DNA of 64,000 bases, taken from Streptoalloteichus tenebrarius. GTDB taxonomy: Bacteria; Actinomycetota; Actinomycetes; Mycobacteriales; Pseudonocardiaceae. The number at the start of each line of letters is the position of its first letter. Position 1 is the stretch's first letter. Shown here one piece after another: positions 34,211 to 43,361 of the stretch. The DNA lies in NCBI RefSeq assembly GCF_024171885.1, contig NZ_JAMTCP010000037.1:1-64000 (forward strand), read 5' to 3'. The notes below the pieces were generated by a model that worked only from the letters and a program-made list of their open reading frames with translations, was not told where the DNA came from and did no database searches. Both the position numbers and the translations under genes were made by a program.

Positions 34211-34861
34211 CCGGGCGCAATCCACGCCGGAGTGATCCACCATTCCCGCGCGGACCTGGAGCCGGACCAACGGCTGGATGAGCAGGTCGACACCGACGAG
34301 GAAACACAGGGTGCCGACGCCGACCGGTCCGCCGAGCGCCCACCCGGTCAGCAGCAGCGCGGTCTCCATCGCGCCCTTGGCCAACCAGAACGGCCACCGC
34401 CACCGGGCGGAGACCACCAACGCGAGCAGGTCCATGGCGCGCACGCCGAACCCGCTCATGAGGATCAGGGCCGAACCCTCCGCGCACAGCGCCACCCCGA
34501 GCGCCAGCGCCGGCCACGCGCCCAGCCCCCTGGCGGGATCGCCCCACATCAGCAGGTCGATGAGGCTGCCGCAGGCGAAGAAGGTGAGCAGCGGGGACAG
34601 CGCGGGGCGCCGACGCGTCCAGAGCGCGACGACCGCGAGGCACAGCACGGCGACGCCGGCCTGCACGAGCCCGACCGTCAGCGGCACGTGCCGGAGCAGG
34701 CCCAGCGAGAACACGTCGAGCGGATCGGTGCCCAGCCGGGAATGGACGAACAGGTACGCGCCGGCGGAGAAGACCAGACAGCCGGACAGGTAGGTCAACG
34801 ACCTCCACCGGGACCGGCCGGGGGTCGGAGAGCGGACAGCGGACGGCGCGGCGTCGACCAC
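34199..34861 (-). CDS. YczE/YyaS-family integral membrane protein
   Basis: 220 residues from GTG 34861, which has TCCTCC (GGAGGA on the coding strand) close by. About five to six hydrophobic helices are present. LTYLSGCLVFSAGAYLFVHS, LGTDPLDVFSLGL and GFGVRAMDLLALVVS are the family's repeated half-motifs. Some YczE relatives are found near surfactin-type and antibiotic genes and may be transporters; the function is not known. It is transcribed toward the methyltransferase/exporter pair. Confidence 0.8.
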   Translation of the reverse strand: MVDAAPSAVRSPTPGRSRWRSLTYLSGCLVFSAGAYLFVHSRLGTDPLDVFSLGLLRHVPLTVGLVQAGVAVLCLAVVALWTRRRPALSPLLTFFACGSLIDLLMWGDPARGLGAWPALALGVALCAEGSALILMSGFGVRAMDLLALVVSARWRWPFWLAKGAMETALLLTGWALGGPVGVGTLCFLVGVDLLIQPLVRLQVRAGMVDHSGVDCARRNR

Positions 34862-34960
34862 GGGTCCTCCAGGAAATCGGAAACAGGAACCGAATTCGAC
34901 GCTAAACGGGGCGACCGACCGCGACCAGTGCGTTGTCGACAAGAATTGATTGCGTGGCGC

Positions 34961-35869
34961 TCAATCGTCGAGGCGGGCGTTCCTGCACACCTCGGCGACC
35001 TGTTCCCGCAACCACCGGTGCGCGGGGTCGGCGTCCATCCGGGGATGCCAGGCCTGACCCACGACGATCGGCCTGTCGCGCACCGGTAGCGGCAGCACCG
35101 AGAAGCGCTCCGGCGCGATGCTGGACGCCGCGATCCGGCCGAGCATCGTGGCCACCAGGTCCGACTCCGCCACCACGGCCAGCGCCGTGGCGAAGTTGGG
35201 CACCACCAACGACACCGTCCTGGTCAGGCCCAGCTCGCGCAACGCGTCGTCCAGCGGCCCGGTGGCGCGTCCGCGCCGGGAGACGCTGACGTGCGGGTAC
35301 TCCACGAACCGCTGCGGGGTCAGCGCGCCCTCGGTGAGGGGGTGGCCGGCGCGGACGACGGTGACGAACTCGTCCACGTACAGCGTCTCGGTGCGCACCT
35401 CGGGTCCGAGCGGCGCCAGCAGGCCGACGTCGAGGTCGATCCGGCCGTCCCGCAGCGCGGCCACGTCCTCCTCGCCCTCGGCGGCGAAGCGCAGGGTGAC
35501 GCCCGGCGCGCGCGTCCGCGTCCTCCGGCTCAGGGGCAGGGCCAGCATGCTGGCCATGGCGTCGTTCGCGCGGATCACGAAGGTGCGGCGCAGGGACGCC
35601 AGGTCGATCTGGTCGGCGGGGCGCAGCACCGCCATCGCCTCCTGGAGGGCGGCGCGCACCTGCTGCCGGATGGCCAGCGCCCGGGGCGTCGGCACCAGAC
35701 GGCGGCCGGCCCGCACCAGGACCGGGTCACCGAGGGTGGCCCGGATGCGGGCCAGCGTGCGGCTCATGGCCGGCGCGCTGAGGTGCAGGCGTTCCGCCGC
35801 TCCGGTGACGCTCTCCTCCTCCAGCAGGGCGTCCAGGGCCACCAGCAGGTTCAGGTCCACGGATTGCAT
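34961..35869 (-). CDS. LysR family transcriptional regulator
   Basis: 302 residues. The N-terminal winged helix-turn-helix is LNLLVALDALLEEESVTGAA and HLSAPAMSRTLARIRATLGD. The C-terminal effector domain (FVIRANDAMASMLALPLSRR, DLDVGLLAPLG, VVRAGHPL) is of the NodD/LinR-like subgroup that senses aromatic or small acidic ligands. It is probably autoregulated and may control the YczE/methyltransferase/exporter group downstream, which runs the same way. It starts at ATG 35869. Confidence 0.92.
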   Translation of the reverse strand: MQSVDLNLLVALDALLEEESVTGAAERLHLSAPAMSRTLARIRATLGDPVLVRAGRRLVPTPRALAIRQQVRAALQEAMAVLRPADQIDLASLRRTFVIRANDAMASMLALPLSRRTRTRAPGVTLRFAAEGEEDVAALRDGRIDLDVGLLAPLGPEVRTETLYVDEFVTVVRAGHPLTEGALTPQRFVEYPHVSVSRRGRATGPLDDALRELGLTRTVSLVVPNFATALAVVAESDLVATMLGRIAASSIAPERFSVLPLPVRDRPIVVGQAWHPRMDADPAHRWLREQVAEVCRNARLDD

Positions 35870-35969
35870 GAACCACAACCTTAGAGATCAATCGTTGCGC
35901 GGGCCTCAATCGCGGGTGGGGGGTGTGGCGAGGTCGCGGGAGGCGTTGACCCGCAGTCACCCGATCGGG

Positions 35970-36110
35970 GAGCATGGGCGGGCTGCACAACTCAACAACC
36001 AAGCACGCGCACGCCGTGGGGGAAGACCGGTCGAAGTCCGGCGCTGACCCGCAACGGTGGGCCACGCCCCGGTCGGGCGCGTGGCGAGCCCGATCACCCG
36101 CGGTGGCGCG
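35970..36110 (+). ncRNA. Cobalamin riboswitch
   Basis: The conserved core is readable in order: GGGGGAAGACCGG, AAGTCCGGCGCTGACCCGCA followed by ACGGTG (about 36019-36058), a variable stem (GCCACGCCCCGGTCGGGCGC then GTGGC), and the B12-box-like GCGAGCCCGATCACCCGC (36084-36102). The upstream GGGCGGG can pair with CCCGC to close P1. Adenosylcobalamin binding would lower expression of the operon. Bases 36110-36282 form the expression platform, ending in the ribosome binding site AGGAGG before ATG 36283. Confidence 0.85.
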
Positions 36111-36282
36111 CACGGCTCCACAACCACCGTCGAGGTCTGCGGGACGGAGCCTGGTGGGCGGCGCGTCGGCCCCTCGTCCTGGCACGGGCGGACGGACGCG
36201 TGGTGCGCCGGCGGTCGGGGACCGGCCGTGGGCGCGGCTCGTCGGGCAGCCGGTCGTGGACCGCTCACCGAGGAGGCACCAC

Positions 36283-37689
36283 ATGGCCCCATCGCGCGGG
36301 GGGCGCGCGGCGTCGTTATTGGCCGCCATCACGGCGGTCCTGGGTCTGTCGCTCCCCCTCACCCAGTCCGTGGCCCACGCGAACCCCGGGCACAACACCG
36401 GCGGGGCCGGGAGCACCGCCGACCCGGCGGCCGCCGCCGCGGGATGGGCGGGCCGGCAGCTCAGGGACGGCGAACGCGTCGATGGGCGCGGCGGGGTGGA
36501 CTACGGGCTCACGGCCGACATCGTGTTGGGCCTCGCCTCGGCCGGGACCGGGCGCGAGACCGCCGCCAAGGCGACCGACTGGCTGGCCAGCAAGGTCGAC
36601 GCGTACTTCCGGGGAGACAACGGGCTGGATCTCAACACGGGTGGGCTGGCCAAGCTGGCGCTCGTGGCCCAGGTGCAGCACCGCGATCCGACGAACTTCG
36701 GCGGGCGCGACCTCTTCCAGCTCCTGTACGAGCAGCTCGGAGACGACGGCAAGTTCGAGGCGATCCAACACGGCAAGGACAGTGCGAACACCTTCACCCA
36801 GTCCCTGGCCCTTCTGGCGCTGCACCGGCAGGGCAAGGACATGATCCCCGAGCCGGCGGTGGACTTCCTGGTGCGCACCCGGTGCGCCAACGGCGGCTTC
36901 CCGGTCGTCTACTGGGCCAAGCCGGACGAGTGCAAGAGCGACGCCGACGGAACGGGCATCGTCGTGCAGGCGCTGATCGCGGTGGGGAGAGCCGCTGACG
37001 CGGCGCCAGCGCTGGACTGGTTGGAACGCATCCAGAACAGCGAGGGCGGCTTCAGCGAGACCGAGTCGACCGCGACGCCGAACGCGAACTCGACGGCGCT
37101 GGCCGCACAGGCCCTCCGCGCCGGCGGACGCGCGCACGCGGCCGACCGCGCGATCTCCTGGCTGCTGGCCCGGCAGGTCGGCTGCTCCGGCAAGGAGGAG
37201 GACCGGGGCGCGGTCGGCTGGGAGAAGCCCGTCGTCACGGGTTCCACCCTGCGGGCCACCGCCCAGGTGATCCCCGCGCTGGCCAACAGGTCGCTGGCCG
37301 AGATCGACGGCGCCGGCGCGCGACCGGGCCTGCCCGTCCTGCTGTGCGTGCCCGGCTCCTCGTCCAGCGCGCCCCCCACCTCGTCGTCGAGCGTGCCGAG
37401 CATCCCGGGCACGCCGCCGACGAGCGGAAACGGGAACGGGTCCACGCCGCCCTCCACGACGGCCCCCAGCACGCCGGCGCGCACCACGACCGCCGCGCCC
37501 GTGGCCGCCGTGAACGCCGGGGGCGGCGGACCCGTGGCTCCTCGCCCGCAGGCCGTGTCCACCAGGACGACGACGCTGGCCAAGACCGGCGCCGCCGTGG
37601 ACGACCTCGCCCTGGTCGGCGGTGGACTGGTGCTCGTCGGCGTCGTCCTCGTCGTGGCGGGCAGGACGCGGCGGAGGGCGGCGCGATGA
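36283..37689 (+). CDS. Surface-anchored alpha/alpha-barrel protein, intrinsic factor/transcobalamin-like half
   Basis: 468 residues. A Sec signal peptide (LLAAITAVLGLSLPLTQSVA) ends near A-H-A-N. Residues about 50-360 hold six prenyltransferase/terpenoid-cyclase-like helical hairpins, e.g. GVDYGLTADIVLGLASAG, LDWLERIQNSEGGFSETEST and ISWLLARQVGCSG. This is the fold of the N-terminal domain of intrinsic factor and transcobalamin. A Ser/Thr/Pro-rich stalk (about 375-435) leads to LAKTG, a hydrophobic helix and RTRRRAAR, a class-E-sortase-type LAxTG wall signal. It is first in a B12-riboswitch operon, so the likely role is to bind corrinoids at the cell surface. Confidence 0.8.
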   Translation: MAPSRGGRAASLLAAITAVLGLSLPLTQSVAHANPGHNTGGAGSTADPAAAAAGWAGRQLRDGERVDGRGGVDYGLTADIVLGLASAGTGRETAAKATDWLASKVDAYFRGDNGLDLNTGGLAKLALVAQVQHRDPTNFGGRDLFQLLYEQLGDDGKFEAIQHGKDSANTFTQSLALLALHRQGKDMIPEPAVDFLVRTRCANGGFPVVYWAKPDECKSDADGTGIVVQALIAVGRAADAAPALDWLERIQNSEGGFSETESTATPNANSTALAAQALRAGGRAHAADRAISWLLARQVGCSGKEEDRGAVGWEKPVVTGSTLRATAQVIPALANRSLAEIDGAGARPGLPVLLCVPGSSSSAPPTSSSSVPSIPGTPPTSGNGNGSTPPSTTAPSTPARTTTAAPVAAVNAGGGGPVAPRPQAVSTRTTTLAKTGAAVDDLALVGGGLVLVGVVLVVAGRTRRRAAR

Positions 37690-38627
37690 CCAGGCGGCCG
37701 CGCGCGGGGCTCCTCGCGTGCGCCGCCGCCCTCGCGGCCGTGCCGCTGGCGCCCGCGGGCCCGGCGGCCGCGGCCGAGGGGTGCGACGGCGTCCTGGTCG
37801 TGGTCGAGCCCAGGGTGGTGCCGGACAACCCGGGGTACGGCACGCGAACCGGCTGCGCGCACGACCCGGAAGACGGCCTCGCGGCGCTCCAGCAGGCCGG
37901 GTTCTCCGTCACGTTGGGGACGGGGTCCTACTCGGGCGGGTTCATCTGCGCGATCGACAACGCGCCCCGCGCGGGCTGTGGCATGGTCGACCGGGACACC
38001 TACTGGTCCTACTGGTACATGCTCCCCAACACCGACACGTGGGTCTACAGCAACGCCGGGGCGACCTACCGGACCCCGCCCAAGGGCAGCATCGAGGCGT
38101 GGGTCTGGCAGGACGCCGGGGACAACGAGCCGCCCCAACCCCGGAGCGCGGTCGCTCCTCAGGCGCCGCCGCCGCAGCAACCACCCCAACCGGGACAACC
38201 GCCCGACGGCGGACAAGGCACCGGCGGCGGACAAGGGGCCGGCGGTGGACAGGACGGCGGACGGGCGCCGGGTGGTGATCCCGTCCCCCAGCCCAACCCG
38301 CCTGGCGAGCAGCCGAACCCGCCCGCCCCGGCCGAGGGCGCCCCGCCGACGGACCAGCCGACGGACCAGTCGACGGCGACATCCACGTCCGCTCCTCCGA
38401 GCGGCTCGTCGGCGGCGCCGACGAGCGGGACGTCGACGGCGTCCGCGCCTCCTGGGTCGAGGAGCGCGACCGGGAGCGCGCCGAACGTCGCGGCCGGAGC
38501 CCACTCCGGCCCCGCCTCACCGGGGGACACCGGCGGAGGCGGGCCGTGGGCACTGGCCGTCGGGGTGCTCGCCGTCCTGTTGTTGGCCGGCGGGATCTCC
38601 TGGCAGATCCGCCGACGGCGGTCGTAG
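37686..38627 (+). CDS. Membrane-anchored DUF4430-like protein, second half of a transcobalamin-like pair
   Basis: 313 residues; ATG overlaps the previous stop (ATGA). A signal peptide (LLACAAALAAVPLAPAG) precedes a compact domain of about 120 residues: VLVVVEPRVVPDN, GLAALQQAGFSV, then TYWSYWYMLPNTDTWVYSN and GSIEAWVWQDAG. The paired-Trp Y-W-x-Y-W pattern is that of DUF4430, the C-terminal domain of intrinsic factor and transcobalamin. A long Pro/Gly/Ser/Thr stalk with GGGQ repeats leads to one membrane helix and RRRRS at the C-terminus. Four Cys are present and could form disulfides. It is likely to cap the barrel protein encoded upstream around cobalamin. Confidence 0.75.
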   Translation: MTRRPRAGLLACAAALAAVPLAPAGPAAAAEGCDGVLVVVEPRVVPDNPGYGTRTGCAHDPEDGLAALQQAGFSVTLGTGSYSGGFICAIDNAPRAGCGMVDRDTYWSYWYMLPNTDTWVYSNAGATYRTPPKGSIEAWVWQDAGDNEPPQPRSAVAPQAPPPQQPPQPGQPPDGGQGTGGGQGAGGGQDGGRAPGGDPVPQPNPPGEQPNPPAPAEGAPPTDQPTDQSTATSTSAPPSGSSAAPTSGTSTASAPPGSRSATGSAPNVAAGAHSGPASPGDTGGGGPWALAVGVLAVLLLAGGISWQIRRRRS

Positions 38628-38749
38628 GTGACGATGGCGGACGCTCTCCCCGCCGCGCTCCTCCCCCGCGCCGGCGGCCTGGCAAGTCCACTGTGGACGA
38701 AGGTTCCCATGAGTCTACTGAGGACACAGAATCGCGCCGGGGCGTCGGG

Positions 38750-39889
38750 GTGAGCGGACTGTTCGCCGTCCCACGCCCGTTGCACCCGCTCGCGTGGTGG
38801 GGTTGGGCGCTGGGAGTCGCGGTGGCGGCGAGCCGCACCACGAACCTGCTGCTGCTGGTCCTGCTCGGGGCCGCGGCGGGGTACGTGGTCGCGGCCCGCC
38901 GAACCGAGGCGCCATGGGCGTCGGCGTACCGGGTCTTCCTGCGGATCGCCCTCGTGATCGTGGCGATCCGCGTGGTGTTCCAGGCGCTGCTGACCGGTTC
39001 GGCCGGGACCGTCGTCCTGGTCACCCTGCCCCGGATTCCGACGCCCGCGTGGCTGACGGGCGTGCGCCTCGGCGGCGACGTGACCGCCGAGGCCCTGCTG
39101 GCCGCCGTGGCCGACGGCGGCCGGCTGGCGGTGATCATGACGTGTTTCGGCGCGGCGAACGCGCTGGCCAGCCCGTCCCGCCTGCTGCGCTCGCTGCCGA
39201 GGGCGCTGCACGAGCTGGGCGTCGCCGTGGTCGTGGCCCTGTCCGCCGCGCCCCAGCTCGTGACCGCCGTCGGCCGGGTGCGGAGGGCGCGGCGACTGCG
39301 GGCCCTGCCCCACCGGGGCTTCCGGGGCGCGCTGTCCATCGTGGGCCCCGTCCTGGAGGAGGCGTTGGACCGGGCGATGACCACGGCCGCCGCCCTCGAC
39401 GCGCGGGGGTACGGCCGGCGGTCCCTGGTCCCCGCCGGACGACGCCGGTTGACCACCGTCGCGCTGTTGGGCGGGCTGCTCGGTGTCGTACTCGGTCTCT
39501 ACGGGCTCCTCGACGGCTCCACCGTGCTCCACATCGGACAGTGGGCCGAGGTGACGACCGGGACCCTCGGCCCGGTCCTGGTGCTGGCGGGCGTGGCCGG
39601 CTGTGTCGTCGGCCTCGTCCTGGGCGGACGGGCCGTCGTGCGCACCCGCTACCGGCCCGACCGCTTCCTGGCGGCCGAGTGGATCGTGCTGGCGTCCGGA
39701 GCGGCGTGCGCCGGCCTGTTCCTCGCCACGGCGGCGCTGGGCGGCCCCGCCTCGGGCCTGTCGCCCAACCCGTGGGCCCTGGAGACGCCGGGACTCCCGC
39801 CCCTGGCCGCGCTGGGCGTGCTGTGCGCGCTGCTGCCGGCCCACCTGACCCCGCCCCCTCCCCCCACCCGAGCCCCGGAGGCCGCATGA
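38750..39889 (+). CDS. ECF transporter T component (energy-coupling, CbiQ-like)
   Basis: 379 residues with about six to eight hydrophobic helices and the T-component signature region: ARRLRALPHRGFRGALSIVG, containing the A-R-R-x-R/A-R-G type coupling helices, and ALDRAMTTAAALDARGYG, whose A-R-G segment touches the ATPases. It joins the ATPase to the substrate-binding S component. GTG 38750 is taken; the frame is open upstream. The 122-base gap before it holds a GTCCACTGTGGAC palindrome (38686-38698) and a related GTCTACTGAGGAC (38712-38724), 26 bp apart. Confidence 0.85.
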   Translation: MSGLFAVPRPLHPLAWWGWALGVAVAASRTTNLLLLVLLGAAAGYVVAARRTEAPWASAYRVFLRIALVIVAIRVVFQALLTGSAGTVVLVTLPRIPTPAWLTGVRLGGDVTAEALLAAVADGGRLAVIMTCFGAANALASPSRLLRSLPRALHELGVAVVVALSAAPQLVTAVGRVRRARRLRALPHRGFRGALSIVGPVLEEALDRAMTTAAALDARGYGRRSLVPAGRRRLTTVALLGGLLGVVLGLYGLLDGSTVLHIGQWAEVTTGTLGPVLVLAGVAGCVVGLVLGGRAVVRTRYRPDRFLAAEWIVLASGAACAGLFLATAALGGPASGLSPNPWALETPGLPPLAALGVLCALLPAHLTPPPPPTRAPEAA

Positions 39890-41499
39890 ACCCGGTCGTG
39901 CGCTGGGAGACCGTGTCGTTCCACTACCCGGGGGCCGCCGACCCCACGTTGTCCTCTGTGGACATCGCACTGCCGGAGGGCGAGCTGTGCCTGGTGGTCG
40001 GCAACACGGGCAGCGGGAAGTCCACGTTGCTCCGCACCGTCAACGGAGCGGTGCCCCACGCGACGGGCGGAACGCTGCGCGGCCGGGTGCGCACGGCGGG
40101 GCGGGACACCGCGTCCCACCGTCCCCGCGACCTCGCGGACGTCGTCGGGATGGTGCCGCAGCAACCGGCCGACGCGTTCGTGGCGGACACGGTGGAGGAG
40201 GAGATCGCCTACGGGATGGAGTGCCTCGGCGTCGCCCCGGACGCGATGCGTCGCCGCGTCGAGGAGACCCTGGACCTGCTCGGCCTGGCCGAGGTCCGCG
40301 CGCGCCCGGTGACCGCGCTCTCCGCCGGCCAGCAGCAACGCGTCGCGTTGGCCGCCGCCTTCGCCGCCCAGCCCGCGCTCCTCGTGCTCGACGAGCCGAC
40401 CAGCGCGCTGGACCCGCCGGCGGCGGAGGAGGTCCTGGCCGCAGTGCAACGCCTGGTCCACGACCTCGGCACCACCGTCCTGCTCGCCGAGCACCGCCTC
40501 GAACGGGTCGCGCAGTTCGCCGACAGCGCGCTGCTCGTGCCGGGAGCCGGGCGTCCTCCCGTCGTCGGCGGCACCGCCGAGGTCCTGGCCGACGCGCCGG
40601 TGGCCCCACCCGTGGTCGAGCTGTCGCGGCTGCTGGGCTGGGACCCGGTGGCGCTGAGCGTCCGGGACGCGCGCCGCCGCGCCGCCGCGCTCCGGCTGCC
40701 CGCCCCACCGCCGACGCCACGGGCCGAGGCGGGCGAGGTCGTCGCCAGCGCGCGGGGTCTCGTCGCCCGGCACGGGCCCGTTCCCGCGCTCCGCGGGGTG
40801 GATCTCGACCTGCGCTCCGGCGAGGTCGTGGCGCTCATGGGGCGCAACGGCGCCGGCAAGTCCACGTTGTTGTCCTGCCTGGCCGGTCTGCACCGGCCCC
40901 GGTCGGGCCGGGTGATGGTGGGTGAGGCCGACCCGGCCCGGCTCCGCCGGCGCGACGTCGCGCGGGTGGTCGGCCTCGTCCCGTCCGAGCCGGCCGACCT
41001 GTTGCTGGCCGACCGCGTGGACCGCGAGTGCGCGGCGGCCGACCGCGAGGCCGGGGCCACCCCCGGCCACACCGCCGCGCTCCTCGCCGAGCTGGTGCCG
41101 GGCATCCCCGCCGACGCGCACCCCAGGGAGCTGTCCTGCGGGCAACGGCTCGCCCTGGCGCTGGCCGTGCTCCTCGCCCGCGCGCCGCGCCTGCTCCTGC
41201 TGGACGAGCCGACGCGGGGCCTGGACTACCCGGCCAAGCGGCGGGCCGCCGACGTGCTGCGCCGGCTCGCGGACGACGACCGCGCCGTCCTGCTCGTGAC
41301 GCACGACGTGGAGCTGGCCGCGCAGGTGGCCGACCGGGTCGTGGTCCTCGCCGAGGGCGAGGTGATCACCGACGCCCCCGCCGCCGAGGCGCTGGCCGCG
41401 TCGCCCGCCTTCGCCCCGCAGGTGGCCAAGGTGTTCGCGCCCACCCCGTACCTGACCGTCGACCACGTGCGGCGGGCGGCGCGGGAGGCGAGCGCGTGA
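39886..41499 (+). CDS. ECF transporter A component, two fused ATPase domains
   Basis: 537 residues. ATPase 1: VGNTGSGKSTLLRTVNGAVP, LSAGQQQRVALAAAFAAQPA, LLVLDEPTSALDP. ATPase 2: MGRNGAGKSTLLSCLAGLH, LSCGQRLALALAVLLAR, LLLLDEPTRGLDYP. Both domains keep Walker A, signature and Walker B, so both can bind ATP; the second signature reads LSCGQ. ATG overlaps the T-component stop by four bases and its stop overlaps the S component start. Fused A1-A2 proteins are common in actinobacterial ECF systems. Energy from ATP drives uptake of the vitamin. Confidence 0.93.
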   Translation: MNPVVRWETVSFHYPGAADPTLSSVDIALPEGELCLVVGNTGSGKSTLLRTVNGAVPHATGGTLRGRVRTAGRDTASHRPRDLADVVGMVPQQPADAFVADTVEEEIAYGMECLGVAPDAMRRRVEETLDLLGLAEVRARPVTALSAGQQQRVALAAAFAAQPALLVLDEPTSALDPPAAEEVLAAVQRLVHDLGTTVLLAEHRLERVAQFADSALLVPGAGRPPVVGGTAEVLADAPVAPPVVELSRLLGWDPVALSVRDARRRAAALRLPAPPPTPRAEAGEVVASARGLVARHGPVPALRGVDLDLRSGEVVALMGRNGAGKSTLLSCLAGLHRPRSGRVMVGEADPARLRRRDVARVVGLVPSEPADLLLADRVDRECAAADREAGATPGHTAALLAELVPGIPADAHPRELSCGQRLALALAVLLARAPRLLLLDEPTRGLDYPAKRRAADVLRRLADDDRAVLLVTHDVELAAQVADRVVVLAEGEVITDAPAAEALAASPAFAPQVAKVFAPTPYLTVDHVRRAAREASA

Positions 41500-42356
41500 C
41501 CGGGGACGTCGTCGTCCACAGTGGACGAACGCCGAGCCTGCCCCGGCTCGGCCCGCGCGCCGCGGTCGCCCTCGTGCTCGCCTCGGTCGTCGGCCTGGTC
41601 GGCTTCGGGTGGCCGTTCGTGGTCCGCGCCGAGTCGCGCGTGGCGCACGAGCAGGACGCGCCGTGGCTGTTCGCGGCGCTCACCGTGCTCGTCCTCGCCG
41701 TGGTGCTCGCCGCGCTGCTGGACGGCGCCGCCGACGCCAAGACCGTGGCCCTGCTCGGGGTGCTCTCCGCCGTGGGCGCGGCGCTGCGCCCCTTCGGCGC
41801 GGGCGCGGCCGGCATCGAGCCGATGTTCGTGGTGTTCGTCCTCGGGGGCAGGGTGCTCGGCCCGGCCGGCGGGTTCGCGCTCGGCAGCACGGCGATGCTC
41901 GCCTCGGCGCTGCTGACCGCCGGCATCGGCCCCTGGCTGCCGTTCCAGATGCTCACCGCGTCGTGGATCGGGCTGGGCGCCGGGCTGCTCCCCCGCCGGC
42001 CGGCGGGCGGCCGGGGCGAGGTGCTGCTGCTGGCCGGCTACGCGATCGTGGCCGGCCTGGGCTACGGCGCGGTCATGAACCTCTGGTTCTGGCCCGTGAC
42101 GGTGGACCCCATGACGCCGATCGGTTACGCGGCGGGAGAGGGGCCGCTGGCCAACCTGCGCCGCTACGCCACCTTCTACCTGGCCACCTCACTCGGCTGG
42201 GACGTCCCCCGCGCACTCCTCAACGCGGGTCTGGTGCTGCTGGCCGGTTCCCGGGTGCTCACCGCGATGCGGAGGGCCGTGCGCCGCGCCGCCTTCGACA
42301 CACCAGTGACGGTGGTCCGACCGACCGGGCGCGCGGACGACAGAGATCCCACCTAG
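41496..42356 (+). CDS. ECF transporter S component (predicted cobalamin specificity)
   Basis: 286 residues with about six hydrophobic helices. The six-helix S-component pattern is seen, e.g. ALLGVLSAVGAALRPFGAGA, EPMFVVFVLGGRVLGPAGGF and AMLASALLTAGIGPWLPFQM. The GAGAAGIEP region resembles predicted B12/cobalamin S components more than biotin or thiamine ones. This substrate call rests mainly on the riboswitch. GTG 41496 overlaps the previous stop. The last ~20 residues are unconserved. Confidence 0.8.
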   Translation: MTGDVVVHSGRTPSLPRLGPRAAVALVLASVVGLVGFGWPFVVRAESRVAHEQDAPWLFAALTVLVLAVVLAALLDGAADAKTVALLGVLSAVGAALRPFGAGAAGIEPMFVVFVLGGRVLGPAGGFALGSTAMLASALLTAGIGPWLPFQMLTASWIGLGAGLLPRRPAGGRGEVLLLAGYAIVAGLGYGAVMNLWFWPVTVDPMTPIGYAAGEGPLANLRRYATFYLATSLGWDVPRALLNAGLVLLAGSRVLTAMRRAVRRAAFDTPVTVVRPTGRADDRDPT

Positions 42357-42359
42357 GCA

Positions 42360-43010
42360 CCTCGGTAGGTAATGGCGGTCATGTCGTCGCGGATGACGAT
42401 GGCGCGGAACCACGTGAGCCGGTCAAAGCGCGGTTGGCTTGCTGGTCACGGCGTTCGGGGGATGGTGACCCGGATACCCCGCCGACGACGCCGAGTGCGA
42501 CGAGCGCGGTGGGAGTAGCCCTTGTCCGCGACCACCCACTCCGCGTGAGTGGGAGCCAGCCCAGCCCCGGCCGCCGGACCGACATGGTGCGGTCGTTGAC
42601 GTTGCCGCCGGTCAACACCATCGACAGTGGTCGACCGCGGCCGTGACAGACGAGAGGGATCGTGGTGGTGGGTCCACCGCGGGAGCGACCGAGGACGTGA
42701 TCACTGGCTAGACCGTGCCCGCCACACGATCCGCCCTCCCCTCACGTGGGGTGCGGGCGGTACGGCGGGCGCCGGAGACGTGCTGGTGGGCACGCGCCGC
42801 TGAAGCCGACCGCCACCCTCGCGGTCGAGTTCGTTGATCGCCTCGGCGATCACCTGTTCCCCTGTCACCAGGCCAAGGTGCCGGGGCGCAACCACCGCCA
42901 GAACCGATCGTCGACCCTCTTCCACGGCCCGTACCGTTCCGACAGTCGCGCCACCCCGTCTTGGCCTTGAACAGCAGCCCGTGCCCGCTACGACGCCCGG
43001 GATCACACCA
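42360..43010 (-). pseudogene. Decayed IS5-family transposase
   Basis: Minus-strand fragments appear in transposase order. LLFKAKTGWRDC and a G-P-W-K/R-type segment come first (near 42970), then AHQHVSGARR, LGRSRGGPTTTIPLVCHGRG with RPLSMVLTGGNVNDRTM, and a GYSHRARRTRRRRGIRVTIP stretch. DRLTWFRAIVIRDDMTAITY, with RGA, sits at the very end. Several frameshifts and internal deletions show that it is inactive. Confidence 0.7.
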
Positions 43011-43125
43011 GATCAGCCACGGGGGCTTTGGGGGACAGGCCCAAGGTGGACTGACCACTGAGGGTGCGAAGGGGCTGACGCGTCATCGGATGATCGTGGA
43101 ATGAGGGAGGGCCTCCGGGTTCGGT

Positions 43126-43314
43126 GTGGATTGCGACGTCGACACCGACCAACGCAAGCGCCTCGTGACCCACGCTTACGCACCGCTGACCCCGATGGTC
43201 AGGCTGCGGCTGGCCCGGTGTGTCGTGGACGAGGGCTGGCCGCTGCGGCGAGCCGCGGAGCGGTTCCAGGTCTGGAGTCAGCACGGCGAAACGATGGGCC
43301 GACCGCTACCGGAA
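43126..43314 (+). pseudogene. IS481-family transposase N-terminal fragment
   Basis: THAYAPLTPMVRLRLARCVV followed by DEGWPLRRAAERFQV is the N-terminal helix-turn-helix of IS481 transposases (normally about 320 residues). After about 60 residues the frame departs from the family and the DDE domain is missing. Confidence 0.7.
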
Positions 43315-43361
43315 CGCGCGCTACCACGGGTGGTGAGGGTGCCGGTGCGTGACCACCGTTA

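Noticed and set aside
36057-36998. Plus-strand frame overlapping the riboswitch and barrel gene
   Set aside because: It runs in the wrong frame across the cobalamin riboswitch and signal peptide region; shadow ORF.
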